From CAIUPE01 sp037131735 (GTDB taxonomy: Bacteria > Pseudomonadota > Alphaproteobacteria > Rhizobiales > Beijerinckiaceae), in assembly GCA_037131735.1 (NCBI GenBank), contig JBAXQM010000003.1:1-64000 (forward strand): a stretch of DNA of 64,000 bases. The letters are read 5' to 3'. The notes below the pieces were generated by a model. That model did no database searches and was not told the DNA's origin. It saw only the letters and a program-made list of their open reading frames with translations. Both the position numbers and the translations under genes were made by a program. This document shows, one piece after another, positions 8,173 through 16,855 of the stretch. The number at the start of each line of letters is the position of its first letter. Positions within the stretch are counted from its first letter, which is position 1.

Positions 8173-10383
8173 ATGAGCGGAACTGAGACAAAAGCGGGCA
8201 AATGCCCGGTGGTTCATGGCAATCCAAGCCATGCAACATTCGGCAATCGGTCAAACCGCGACTGGTGGCCGAAGCAGCTCAATCTTCGGATCCTTCATCA
8301 AAATTCGGCAATGACCGATCCGATGGATCCGTCTTTTGATTATGCCGAAGCCTTCAAGAAACTTGATTATTCAGCGCTCAAAAAAGACCTCAATGCGTTG
8401 ATGACGGATTCACAAGACTGGTGGCCTGCTGACTATGGTCACTATGGCCCCTTCTTCATCCGCATGTCGTGGCACAGCGCGGGCACCTATCGCACGGGCG
8501 ATGGTCGTGGCGGTGGCTCGCGCGGGTCGCAACGTTTCGCGCCTTTGAACAGCTGGCCGGATAACGCCAATCTCGATAAAGCGCGTCGCCTTTTGTGGCC
8601 GATCAAACAGAAATATGGCAACGCGCTATCGTGGGCCGATTTGATGATCTTGGCGGGCAATGTCGCGCTTGAATCGATGGGCTTTAAAACATTCGGTTTT
8701 GCTGGTGGTCGCGAAGACATTTGGGAGCCTGAAGAAGATATCTATTGGGGCAAAGAAGAAACATGGCTCGGTGACGAGCGCTATAAAGGCGATCGCGATC
8801 TCGAAAATCCGCTCGCGGCCGTGCAGATGGGCCTCATCTATGTCAATCCGCAAGGTCCGAATGGTCAGCCTGATCCTCTCGCATCGGCGCGCGATATTCG
8901 TGAAACCTTCGCGCGTATGGCGATGAATGATGAAGAGACAGTTGCGCTTATTGCCGGTGGTCACACTTTCGGCAAAGTGCATGGTGCCGCTGATCCTTCA
9001 AAATATGTTGGACCAGAGCCTGAAGGCGCAAGCATTGAAGAGCAGGGCCTTGGATGGAAGAACACCTATGGTCCGGGCCATGGCACACACACGATCACAA
9101 GTGGTCTTGAAGGCGCGTGGACGAAAGAGCCGATCAAGTGGGACAACAACTATCTCGACAATCTCTTCGACTATGAATGGGAATTGACGAAGAGCCCTGC
9201 AGGCGCTTGGCAATGGACGCCGAAGGATGGTGCGGGTGCAGGCACGGTGCCCGATGCACATGATCCGACGAAGCGTCATGCACCAATGATGCTGACATCC
9301 GATTTGGCACTGCGAGTCGATCCGATCTATGGCCCGATCTCGAAGCGCTTCAAAGATAATCCAGCTGAATTTGCTGATGCTTTTGCGCGGGCATGGTTCA
9401 AGCTCACGCATCGCGATATGGGTCCGAAGACACGGTATCTTGGTCCTGAAGTGCCCAAGGTTGATTTGATCTGGCAGGATCCGGTTCCGGCAGTCAATCA
9501 TCCGCTTGTCGATGCAAAAGATGTTGCCGCATTGAAGGCGCAGATTTTGAGTGCAGGCATCTCCATCGCAGACCTTGTTTCAACAGCATGGGCGTCGGCT
9601 TCAAGCTTCCGCGGATCGGATCGTCGCGGTGGCGCGAATGGTGCCCGTATCCGCTTGGCACCGCAAAAAGATTGGGAAGCGAATACTCCCGCCACGTTGC
9701 ACAAGGTCTTGGCGGCGCTTGAATCCATTCAAGCGAAGTTCAATGCGTCAGCATCGGGCGGCAAGAAAATCTCGCTCGCTGATTTGATTGTGCTTGCGGG
9801 GGGTGCGGCGATTGAAGACGCGGCCAAGAAGGCAGGTCATTCAATTGAAGTGCCGTTCACAGCAGGTCGTATGGATGCAAGCCAAGATCATACGGATGTT
9901 GAGTCCTTCTCGGTGCTCGAGCCGATTGCCGATGGGTTCCGCAATTATCAGAAAGGTCGCTATTCCGTGTCGGCTGAAGAGTTGTTGCTCGACAAAGCGC
10001 AGCTTCTCAATCTTACCGGCCCGGAAATGACGGCACTTGTGGGCGGCCTTCGTGCTCTCAACGCAAATACCGGCAAAGCGCAGCATGGTGTGTTTACGAA
10101 AACGCCCGAAACACTCACCAATGATTTCTTCGTCAATCTCCTCGATATGTCCACCGAGTGGAAGGCGACGGATGATAAGGCGGAGACATTCGAGGGTCGC
10201 GATCGTAAAACCGGTGTAGTAAAATGGACGGCAACGCGTGTTGATCTTGTTTTCGGATCAAATTCGCAATTGCGCGCCTTTGCCGAAGTCTATGGGCAAG
10301 CCGATTCCAAAGCGAAGTTTGTGAAAGACTTCGTTGCTGCCTGGACCAAGGTGATGATGCTCGACCGGTTCGACATTGCCTGA
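8173..10383 (+). CDS. katG: Catalase-peroxidase KatG
   Basis: A 736-residue bifunctional heme catalase-peroxidase of usual length, with two peroxidase-like halves. The distal site is RMSWHSAGTYR (Trp and His at about 100-101). The YVNPQGPNG tyrosine and the RMAMNDEE methionine complete the Met-Tyr-Trp crosslink needed for catalase activity. The proximal heme ligand is in GGHTFGK (about 264). It removes hydrogen peroxide in the cytoplasm. It is controlled by the divergent oxyR, has a good ribosome binding site, and is followed by an intrinsic terminator. Confidence 0.97.
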   Translation: MSGTETKAGKCPVVHGNPSHATFGNRSNRDWWPKQLNLRILHQNSAMTDPMDPSFDYAEAFKKLDYSALKKDLNALMTDSQDWWPADYGHYGPFFIRMSWHSAGTYRTGDGRGGGSRGSQRFAPLNSWPDNANLDKARRLLWPIKQKYGNALSWADLMILAGNVALESMGFKTFGFAGGREDIWEPEEDIYWGKEETWLGDERYKGDRDLENPLAAVQMGLIYVNPQGPNGQPDPLASARDIRETFARMAMNDEETVALIAGGHTFGKVHGAADPSKYVGPEPEGASIEEQGLGWKNTYGPGHGTHTITSGLEGAWTKEPIKWDNNYLDNLFDYEWELTKSPAGAWQWTPKDGAGAGTVPDAHDPTKRHAPMMLTSDLALRVDPIYGPISKRFKDNPAEFADAFARAWFKLTHRDMGPKTRYLGPEVPKVDLIWQDPVPAVNHPLVDAKDVAALKAQILSAGISIADLVSTAWASASSFRGSDRRGGANGARIRLAPQKDWEANTPATLHKVLAALESIQAKFNASASGGKKISLADLIVLAGGAAIEDAAKKAGHSIEVPFTAGRMDASQDHTDVESFSVLEPIADGFRNYQKGRYSVSAEELLLDKAQLLNLTGPEMTALVGGLRALNANTGKAQHGVFTKTPETLTNDFFVNLLDMSTEWKATDDKAETFEGRDRKTGVVKWTATRVDLVFGSNSQLRAFAEVYGQADSKAKFVKDFVAAWTKVMMLDRFDIA

Positions 10384-10409
10384 TCTGCGGCTAAATGAAT
10401 GAAGTTAAG

Positions 10410-10438
10410 GGCGCAACCTCTGTGGTTGCGCTCTTTTT
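10410..10438 (+). terminator. Intrinsic terminator after katG
   Basis: An 8-bp perfect stem GCGCAACC/GGTTGCGC (10411-10418 and 10424-10431) with a 5-nt loop is followed by a T-rich tail, 28 bp past the katG stop. Confidence 0.88.
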
Positions 10439-10570
10439 CATTCCTGGAGACATCGAGCAACACATTGCGCGCCGGTGCGGGGCTGCTCTATATAGAATGA
10501 AGATCACATATCGATTCGGCCTGATGGCGCGTCTTTCTTCATCAGACCGAAAGTGAAAGCCGGAGGCATT

Positions 10571-11020
10571 ATGCTAAAGTTTTTATCGTCCGCGACTGTT
10601 GTGACGTTTCTCGCTTTGTCGGGTTCGGCATCAGCCAATCCGTTTTTCGGACCCAATGACGCGTCATGTGTGACCGCCGCAGAGGCGTCGGCCAAGCAAT
10701 ATGAGCATGAGCAGAAAATTATTTGGGGCAAAATGGGTGGCTCAATTCAGGAATTCAAACAGCAGCGCTATTTTGTTTCCGGCCGTAATCAATGCCTGCT
10801 CGATGTGAAATTTAAGATTGCTCAGAAGGGCCGTCTTGTGACCACGCGTTATCTTGTTGATGCGTTTGAGCGTCGTATTTATGGCACCTTCTATGGTGTT
10901 GGTGATACCGGCGGTGAGGCGAAGCCACTAACATGCAATTATGGCGTGAATTTTAACGAAGCCGGACAATGCGCCAATGAGTCCGAATTTGAAGACGTAA
11001 TTCAGCAGCTCGTTAAATAA
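10571..11020 (+). CDS. Small secreted protein of unknown function
   Basis: A 149-residue protein that I do not recognise. The ATG at 10571 has GGAGG 5 bases upstream (10562-10566). The N-terminus is a typical Sec signal peptide (hydrophobic core about residues 5-20, Ala-x-Ala cleavage near SASA-NP), giving a mature protein of about 127 residues with four cysteines that could form two disulfides. It stands alone between the katG terminator and a second terminator, so it is probably monocistronic. Confidence 0.7.
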   Translation: MLKFLSSATVVTFLALSGSASANPFFGPNDASCVTAAEASAKQYEHEQKIIWGKMGGSIQEFKQQRYFVSGRNQCLLDVKFKIAQKGRLVTTRYLVDAFERRIYGTFYGVGDTGGEAKPLTCNYGVNFNEAGQCANESEFEDVIQQLVK

Positions 11021-11060
11021 GACGAGCGCGCTAAACGCTTCAGCGAATAATCACACAAAC

Positions 11061-11097
11061 AAAAAAGCCATCGCGGAGACGCGATGGCTTTTTTTTA
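11061..11097. terminator. Bidirectional intrinsic terminator
   Basis: A 9-bp G/C-rich perfect stem GCCATCGCG/CGCGATGGC (11067-11075 and 11080-11088), with a GAGA loop, has A6 on its left and T8 on its right. It can stop both the secreted-protein transcript (plus) and the CAP-domain gene transcript (minus), which converge here. Confidence 0.92.
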
Positions 11098-11113
11098 ATC
11101 AAGTGCGACGCGC

Positions 11114-11632
11114 TTAGTCCGTCACAAGGACAAGTGACCAATAGCTCTTGTAGCGTGACTTTGCGGAGTCCGCGCGCGCCATGCCCATGTATTTTGCATT
11201 CTTCAGGCGCATATTTTCATTGTGATAGGGGGAGCGGATCCAGGAGCTAATGGCACCTTCAGCCGTTGTATGAGTTGCGCCGACATTTTCTGTCGCTTCG
11301 GACTTTTCAAATCCGGCCGCATTGACGCGGCTTTCGAAATCGCCCGCCACTTCATGCGTCAGGGCATCGCGCGTTGCCATGGCGGTGGCTTGGAATTTAG
11401 CCATTTCAACCAGACGCGGTTCAATTGTTACCGGACCTAGACCTTGGCTTGCGCGGAAGCGATTGAGCGCCACCAAGCCTTCAGTTGAGACATCTTGCGA
11501 TGTGACTTCGCCCATCACGACATTCGGGAGCGAAACTTTCGAGCCTGATGCACAGGACGCGAGTAAAACGCCAAGAACAGCAAGCGTCGCAGGGCGCAGG
11601 AGGTGGTGAAGGCGACGATCAGAATTAGTCAT
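11114..11632 (-). CDS. CAP-domain (SCP/YkwD-like) lipoprotein
   Basis: About 172 residues. The N-terminal hydrophobic stretch ends in the lipobox LLASC, so the mature protein should be a lipid-anchored envelope protein. The rest matches the cysteine-rich secretory protein/antigen 5/PR-1 fold found in bacterial YkwD proteins: ALNRFRASQGL, DALTHE, NVGATH and SWIRSPYHNENM. Function in bacteria is poorly known. The start could also be the ATG at 11644; the longer in-frame extension to 11800 lacks support and would bury the signal peptide. Confidence 0.78.
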   Translation of the reverse strand: MTNSDRRLHHLLRPATLAVLGVLLASCASGSKVSLPNVVMGEVTSQDVSTEGLVALNRFRASQGLGPVTIEPRLVEMAKFQATAMATRDALTHEVAGDFESRVNAAGFEKSEATENVGATHTTAEGAISSWIRSPYHNENMRLKNAKYMGMARADSAKSRYKSYWSLVLVTD

Positions 11633-11796
11633 TCGAACATCCATTTCAGTCAAAGTGGCGCAAGGTCTAGATAATCTCGAGATTTGATAATCCGAATGAT
11701 CTGAATCGGGAAGGGCCGTCCCAGAGAAAATTATGGACGACCGCTTTGCCGTTGAAATGAAATGCGAACGGCGGATTTCGCCCGCCGCCGGATCAA

Positions 11797-12624
11797 TCAA
11801 TCATTTAACGCGCCAGGACCCGGAATAGCGCCGGGAGGGCATTTGCCGAGAATGATCATGCCGAGCACTTCATCCTTAGTGACGTCCTGCACGCGGGCGG
11901 TGCCCACGATGCGGCCGTTTTTCATGACAGCAACACGATCAGACAGTTCGAACACGTCATGAATGTCGTGGCTGATCAGGAAGATGCCGATGCCCTGCTT
12001 TTTCAATTCAAGCGTGAGATCGGAAACTTGCTGCGTTTCTTGCGGGCCGAGCGCAGCGGTCGGCTCATCCATGATCAGAATATTGGCGTTGAAGTGAATC
12101 GCACGCGCAATCGCAACCGATTGACGCTGACCACCGGACAATTTCTTCACTGGTTCTTTGAAGCGGCGGAAATTGGGGTTTAAGCGGCCCATAACCTCGC
12201 GCGTTGCGGCTTCCATCGCCACGTCATCAAGCGTGCCCCATTTTGTTTTGAGTTCGCGACCCAAAAACAAATTGGCGGCAGCATCGACATTATCGGCAAG
12301 TGCGAGTGTCTGATAAATTGTCTCGATACCGTAACGCTTGGCATCACGTGGATTATCAATCGAGGCTTTTTCACCGCGAATATAAATATCGCCGTGATCA
12401 CGTTGATAGGCGCCGGAGAGAATTTTGATCAAGGTCGATTTGCCAGCGCCGTTATGGCCGAGCAATCCCACAACTTCGCCTTCATAAAGCTCAAGCGAGG
12501 CGTGATCGACGGCTTTAATGCCGCCGAAGGCAATTGAGATGTCGCGCATTTCGACAATCGGCTTACGTCCGGCGCTGAAGGCCGTGACGGTTGCCGAAGA
12601 TGATGCGTGATGATGGTCACTCAT
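11797..12624 (-). CDS. Sugar ABC transporter ATP-binding protein (single-domain XylG/FrcA type)
   Basis: A 275-residue ATPase with Walker A GHNGAGKST, signature LSGGQRQ, Walker B LIMDEPTAAL and H-loop LISHDIHDV. Most ribose/xylose-type ATPases have two fused nucleotide-binding domains (about 500 residues). This one has only one, like FrcA of rhizobial fructose transporters. It energises the adjacent XylH-like permease. The ATG at 12624 starts the His-rich N-terminus MSDHHH; the stop of xylH lies only 16 bp upstream. Confidence 0.9.
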   Translation of the reverse strand: MSDHHHASSSATVTAFSAGRKPIVEMRDISIAFGGIKAVDHASLELYEGEVVGLLGHNGAGKSTLIKILSGAYQRDHGDIYIRGEKASIDNPRDAKRYGIETIYQTLALADNVDAAANLFLGRELKTKWGTLDDVAMEAATREVMGRLNPNFRRFKEPVKKLSGGQRQSVAIARAIHFNANILIMDEPTAALGPQETQQVSDLTLELKKQGIGIFLISHDIHDVFELSDRVAVMKNGRIVGTARVQDVTKDEVLGMIILGKCPPGAIPGPGALND

Positions 12625-12640
12625 GGTGCGCACTCCGCTC

Positions 12641-13966
12641 TTAATTCGCGCGACGACGATAGAGCTGGTCAAGCCAAACAGCGAAGACCAGAACCGAACC
12701 TACGGCCATATCTTTATAGGCCGAGTCGAAGTTTAGAAGGGTCATACCGGATTGCAGGGACTGCATCACAAGCGCGCCAAGCATTGCGCCATAGATAGTA
12801 CCCACGCCACCCGCAAGCGAGGTGCCGCCGATAACGGTTGCTGCGATGACGTAAAGTTCATCGAAAAGACCGAGCGCGTTCGATGCAGCATTCAGACGTG
12901 CCGACGAAATACATGCAGATACCGCTGCAAGCACGCCCATAAGAGTGAACATGAGCAATGTGATCTTGCGCGTATTCACGCCGGCGAGTTCAGCAGCTTC
13001 GGGATTACCGCCGATAGCATAAATGTAGCGGCCAAATTGTGTGCGCGTGGCAATGAATGTCATGCCAAGACCAACAACGGCTGCAATTAAAACAGGAATC
13101 GCAAAGCCGCGTGAAATCAACAGTCCCCCTTCCGGGATCGGAATATTATGAAGCGCTGCATAATCCGCTGCGAGCTTTGGCGGGAAGTAATAGGAATTGA
13201 CCAGCAAGACGGTCCCGATGGTCAATGCAAATCCCATCGCCACTAAAAAGGCTTCGGCCCAAATAGGGCGTTGGGGGAAGCGAAATTTATTTCGCGCTGA
13301 ACGTCCCGAGCGAACGGCCAACAGGATCAATACACAAATCAAGACGCCAATGATCCATGTCGCGGTTGCGCCGATTGACGAATAGAAGGGGCCGCCTCCC
13401 ATGAGTTCAAATCGCTCATCCATGGGCGCGACTGTTTCGCCGCGAATGACAGCCCATGCCGCACCGCGCCAAACAATCAAGCCACCGAGTGTCACGATGA
13501 AAGAGGGGATGCCCGCGTAAGAAATCAGATAGCCATGAAACGCGCCAATCAACGCACCTGTGCAAAGGCCAATGATGACGGAAAGAATCCAGATAGCGGG
13601 ATGACCAACGCCAAGCCAAGGACCAAGAATATAAACTTGAGAGTAGCCCATCACGACGGCAACAAAAGCCAAGAGTGAGCCAACCGAAAGATCGATATGG
13701 CGCATGACGATGATCATCACCATGCCCGTTGTCATCACGGCAATTGATGCCGTTTGAACAAGAAGGATCCAGAGATTGCGTGGCGTTAAGAAGACGCCAT
13801 TACCATTGCGCAAATCACCCGCGATTTGAAAGCCCACCCAAATCAGGACCAACGCGCCGATCATACCTAACAGACGGGTATCAATTTCGGTGGCACGCAA
13901 GAAGCGGGTAATCATCCCTTCTTGCACCAGCGCGGGTTCCGAACGCGTTTCGGGGGACTGGGTCAT
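12641..13966 (-). CDS. Sugar ABC transporter permease, XylH-type
   Basis: A 441-residue polytopic membrane protein of the ribose/xylose permease family with about 10-12 transmembrane segments. Family motifs are HIDLSVGSLLAF and the late GGTSLAGGVGTIYG loop. The length beyond 400 residues and the two extra segments in the middle are typical of XylH rather than RbsC. It lies between the binding protein and the single-domain ATPase. A terminator-like hairpin precedes it. Confidence 0.88.
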   Translation of the reverse strand: MTQSPETRSEPALVQEGMITRFLRATEIDTRLLGMIGALVLIWVGFQIAGDLRNGNGVFLTPRNLWILLVQTASIAVMTTGMVMIIVMRHIDLSVGSLLAFVAVVMGYSQVYILGPWLGVGHPAIWILSVIIGLCTGALIGAFHGYLISYAGIPSFIVTLGGLIVWRGAAWAVIRGETVAPMDERFELMGGGPFYSSIGATATWIIGVLICVLILLAVRSGRSARNKFRFPQRPIWAEAFLVAMGFALTIGTVLLVNSYYFPPKLAADYAALHNIPIPEGGLLISRGFAIPVLIAAVVGLGMTFIATRTQFGRYIYAIGGNPEAAELAGVNTRKITLLMFTLMGVLAAVSACISSARLNAASNALGLFDELYVIAATVIGGTSLAGGVGTIYGAMLGALVMQSLQSGMTLLNFDSAYKDMAVGSVLVFAVWLDQLYRRRAN

Positions 13967-14042
13967 AGCGTTTCTCTCTCAGGCTTTGGGGCGCGCTTTG
14001 TTTGAGTCGAAGCGTCTTATTTTTTTGAAATTGAAGTGGTGA

Positions 14043-14085
14043 GAAAAAACCGCGCCGCCTTCCTTCCGGAAATAGCGGCGCGGTT
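14043..14085 (-). terminator. Intrinsic terminator/attenuator between binding protein and permease genes
   Basis: On the minus strand an 11-bp perfect stem AACCGCGCCGC/GCGGCGCGGTT (14075-14085 with 14048-14058) is followed by T6 (14044-14049 complement). It lies downstream of the binding-protein gene and upstream of the permease gene, where partial termination would give excess binding protein. Confidence 0.85.
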
Positions 14086-14135
14086 CAGTTATCTTCAGGC
14101 GAAGCGTTGAGTAAACAGCTTCGCCCTAACGATCA

Positions 14136-15176
14136 TTAGCCGCAAGCCTTGACCGAGCCAGCCTTCACGCCAGCGCAAGCCTTTTCTTTGGTGATGTGGC
14201 CAGCCTTGATGGCAACATCAAGCGTGTCCTTCGTGATCGTTGTTGGCTCGAGGAGGATCGAGTTCATTTCGACGCCCTTCTTGCCGAGGTTGAACTTGGT
14301 CACGCCGGGGAGCTTGTCGATCGCCGTGCCGTCAGCAATCATGTTGGCGAGTTCGCCAGCCTTTTTGCCGAGCTGAGTAGCGTCTTTCCAGATCGAAACG
14401 GTCTGGGTGCCGAGAGCAACGCGGTTGATGGCAGCAAGGTCACCGTCCTGGCCCGAAACAGCAACCGAGCCGTCCATGCCTTGTGCCTTGAGCGCTGCAA
14501 CAACGCCCGATGCCATGCCGTCATTTTCAGACACAACAGCGTCGATCTTGTTGCCGGTTGAAGTCAGGCATTGCTCCATGTTCTTCTGAGCATTGTCGGG
14601 CTTCCAGCCATCCGTGAAGGTTTCGCAAGAATTCTTGATCTTGCCAGCCTTAATGGCATCGCCGAGCACTTCCATGATGCCCTTGAAGAGGAAGGTTGCG
14701 TTCGGGTCACCCTTGTCGCCCTTGATGAAGGCGTAGTTACCGGTTGGCTTTACCTTCTGCACTTCCTTAGCCATCAAACGGCCGACGCCGATATTGTCGA
14801 AGGTAATGTAGAGCGCTGACGGATCTTCGAACTGAACGTCATACGCCATCGTCTTCACGCCCGCGTCGCGAGCAGCCTTGATCGACGGAAGGATCGCGTC
14901 TGAATCATAAGCAACGATGATCAAAACGTCGACTTTCTGCGTGATCAGACCTTCAATGTCCTTGGCTTGCTTTTCAGCGGAGCCTTGAGCGTCGGTCGAA
15001 ACATATTTGTTGCCACCGGCCGTAACGGCAGCCTTGATTGCGGCTTCGTCGGTCTTCCAACGCTCTTCCTGGAATGTCTTCCAAGACACAGCGATCGTCT
15101 TGTCCTTGGCAAGCGCAGGAACCGTCGCGCCCAAGATCAGGGCGCCAGTCAGCGCAGCAACGGTTGCTTTCAACAT
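14136..15176 (-). CDS. Sugar ABC transporter substrate-binding protein, XylF-like
   Basis: A 346-residue periplasmic binding protein of the ribose/xylose class. A Sec signal peptide (hydrophobic core, cleavage after VPALA) precedes two Rossmann-like lobes. Typical strands include TIAVSWK, VDVLIIVAYDSDAI, VKTMAYD and the ligand-contact segment VVSENDGMASGV. The ATG at 15176 is preceded by a run of G (GGGGGG). It starts the operon binding protein - permease - ATPase. Xylose is the family guess; fructose or another pentose/hexose is equally possible. Confidence 0.88.
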   Translation of the reverse strand: MLKATVAALTGALILGATVPALAKDKTIAVSWKTFQEERWKTDEAAIKAAVTAGGNKYVSTDAQGSAEKQAKDIEGLITQKVDVLIIVAYDSDAILPSIKAARDAGVKTMAYDVQFEDPSALYITFDNIGVGRLMAKEVQKVKPTGNYAFIKGDKGDPNATFLFKGIMEVLGDAIKAGKIKNSCETFTDGWKPDNAQKNMEQCLTSTGNKIDAVVSENDGMASGVVAALKAQGMDGSVAVSGQDGDLAAINRVALGTQTVSIWKDATQLGKKAGELANMIADGTAIDKLPGVTKFNLGKKGVEMNSILLEPTTITKDTLDVAIKAGHITKEKACAGVKAGSVKACG

Positions 15177-15450
15177 GGGATAAACCCCCCTTTTGTGGTT
15201 CATTTTGGATGTGCAGTTAAATCTGCAGGCCTCATTGGCTGATGCCTGCGAAACTACTTGCCAAAAATGCAGGGCAAGTCAACATAGAATGCATGGCAGA
15301 TTCTTCGCTTGGCGGTCGATAAGTCAGGTCGAACACGCGTTGATGTCCGGTGCATGTTTTCCGTTTGCGCCACGCCTTAACAATCCGCGACAAGCTGTCG
15401 CATAGATTCGAAGGTCGATCTAAAAGGTCACGACGCTGGATAAGGATAAA
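15177..15450. other. Divergent intergenic region upstream of xylF-like and haloperoxidase genes
   Basis: 274 bp with no gene. It should hold the promoter of the minus-strand sugar transporter and of the plus-strand haloperoxidase pair. I see no firm operator or RNA element. Confidence 0.45.
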
Positions 15451-16851
15451 ATGAAGCTGATTTTGCGCGTTTTTGGCCGGATTTTTTCAATTTTTCCGCA
15501 AGTTTCTTTTCCCGCTTTTGTCCGTTCTGGGTTTTTGCAAACAACGCATGTTCTTATCTGCTTTTCAGTTGCTCTAATTTTAATCACGTCAAAGGCGGTG
15601 GCGGCGCCGTCACTTACGCAAGATGATGTGTTGCGGAAATGGTATTCGCTTGGTCTTTTACTGATACGCCATACGCCGACTTATTCACCTCCGGTTGCAA
15701 GTCGCGCACTCGCATATATGGGGGTTGTATCTTACGAGGCCGTTGCCTCGGGATCGCCGAAACTTCAATCGCTTGAAGGGCAACTGAACGGGTTGTCTGG
15801 TTTACCGACGCGCGTAGCGGGGCAGACCTATAATGAAGTCGTGGTGTTAGAAGCCGCGCTCTCAACGACCATCACGACATTGTTTGCAAATACGGGCCCG
15901 AGCGGCCAACAGGCCATCAAAAAATTGGCTGAAGACCTCGATACAAAAGTAGCGACACTGGATGGTGATGCAGAATCGCGTCAAAGGGCAAAAAATTATG
16001 GTCGCGCACTCGCGGAGCATATTCTCGCTTGGTCGAAAACCGATGGCGGGGATGTGATTGAGAATATGGGTTTTCCCTGGACCTATAAACTGACTCCCGG
16101 ACCATCACACTGGGCGCCGACCAATCCGTTGTCGCGCCAACAACAAGTGCCGCTATTGCCGAATTGGGGAAACAACCGGCCTTTTGCGATGCCGGTCGAC
16201 CTCGCCTGCGCCTTGCCGCCGCCGCCCGCCTATAGCGAAGATAAATCGTCTGATTTCTATCGTGAAGCTTTGGAGGTTTACACGATCTCGAGATCGTTGA
16301 CGGCGGAACAAAAGGCGATTGCTTTTTTCTGGATTGACGATGCGATGGCGTCACCAACGCCGGCGGGACATTGGGTTTCGATTGTTTTGCAGATCGCCGA
16401 CGCGGATAAATTGCCGATTGAAAAGCTCGTTGATGTTTTAATGCGTATGAATGTCGCGATGGCCGATGCGTTCATCGGGTGCTGGCGCGAAAAATATCGT
16501 CATGATCTATTGCGGCCGATCACCTATATCAAACGCGTTATTGATCCCGAGTGGATGCCCTTCATTCTGACGCCGCCTTTCCCTGAATATCCGAGCGGCC
16601 ATAGCACGCAATCAAGCGCGGCTTCAAAAGTTCTCGCAAGCGTTTTGGGTGATCCTTATCCGTTTAGCGATAAGACGCGCGAAAGAGATGGCGCGGTGCC
16701 GCGCAATTTCACCGGCTTTATAGCGGCAGCGAAAGAGGCGGGAATTTCGCGCCTCTATGGCGGGATACATTTCAGATCCGGTATGGAGCGCGGCTATGAG
16801 CAAGGCCAATGTATTGGCGCTTATGCTTTGGCCTTGAAGACATGGCGATGA
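15451..16851 (+). CDS. Secreted vanadium-dependent haloperoxidase-like phosphatase (PAP2 superfamily)
   Basis: 466 residues. A long N-terminus with a hydrophobic segment at about 30-50 suggests export. The vanadate/phosphate-binding signature of the family is complete: KYRHDLLRP (Lys and Arg near 346-353), PSGHS (near 380), and SRLYGGIHF (Arg and His near 434-441). The fold oxidises halides with peroxide in true haloperoxidases and hydrolyses phosphate esters in relatives; sequence alone does not separate these. The stop is 4 bp before the FG-GAP protein, so the two are translationally linked. Confidence 0.87.
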   Translation: MKLILRVFGRIFSIFPQVSFPAFVRSGFLQTTHVLICFSVALILITSKAVAAPSLTQDDVLRKWYSLGLLLIRHTPTYSPPVASRALAYMGVVSYEAVASGSPKLQSLEGQLNGLSGLPTRVAGQTYNEVVVLEAALSTTITTLFANTGPSGQQAIKKLAEDLDTKVATLDGDAESRQRAKNYGRALAEHILAWSKTDGGDVIENMGFPWTYKLTPGPSHWAPTNPLSRQQQVPLLPNWGNNRPFAMPVDLACALPPPPAYSEDKSSDFYREALEVYTISRSLTAEQKAIAFFWIDDAMASPTPAGHWVSIVLQIADADKLPIEKLVDVLMRMNVAMADAFIGCWREKYRHDLLRPITYIKRVIDPEWMPFILTPPFPEYPSGHSTQSSAASKVLASVLGDPYPFSDKTRERDGAVPRNFTGFIAAAKEAGISRLYGGIHFRSGMERGYEQGQCIGAYALALKTWR

Positions 16852-16855
16852 CATT

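Noticed and set aside
9998..10086. Multiple open frames antisense to katG
   Set aside because: They shadow the conserved KatG coding frame and have no ribosome sites or domain similarity.
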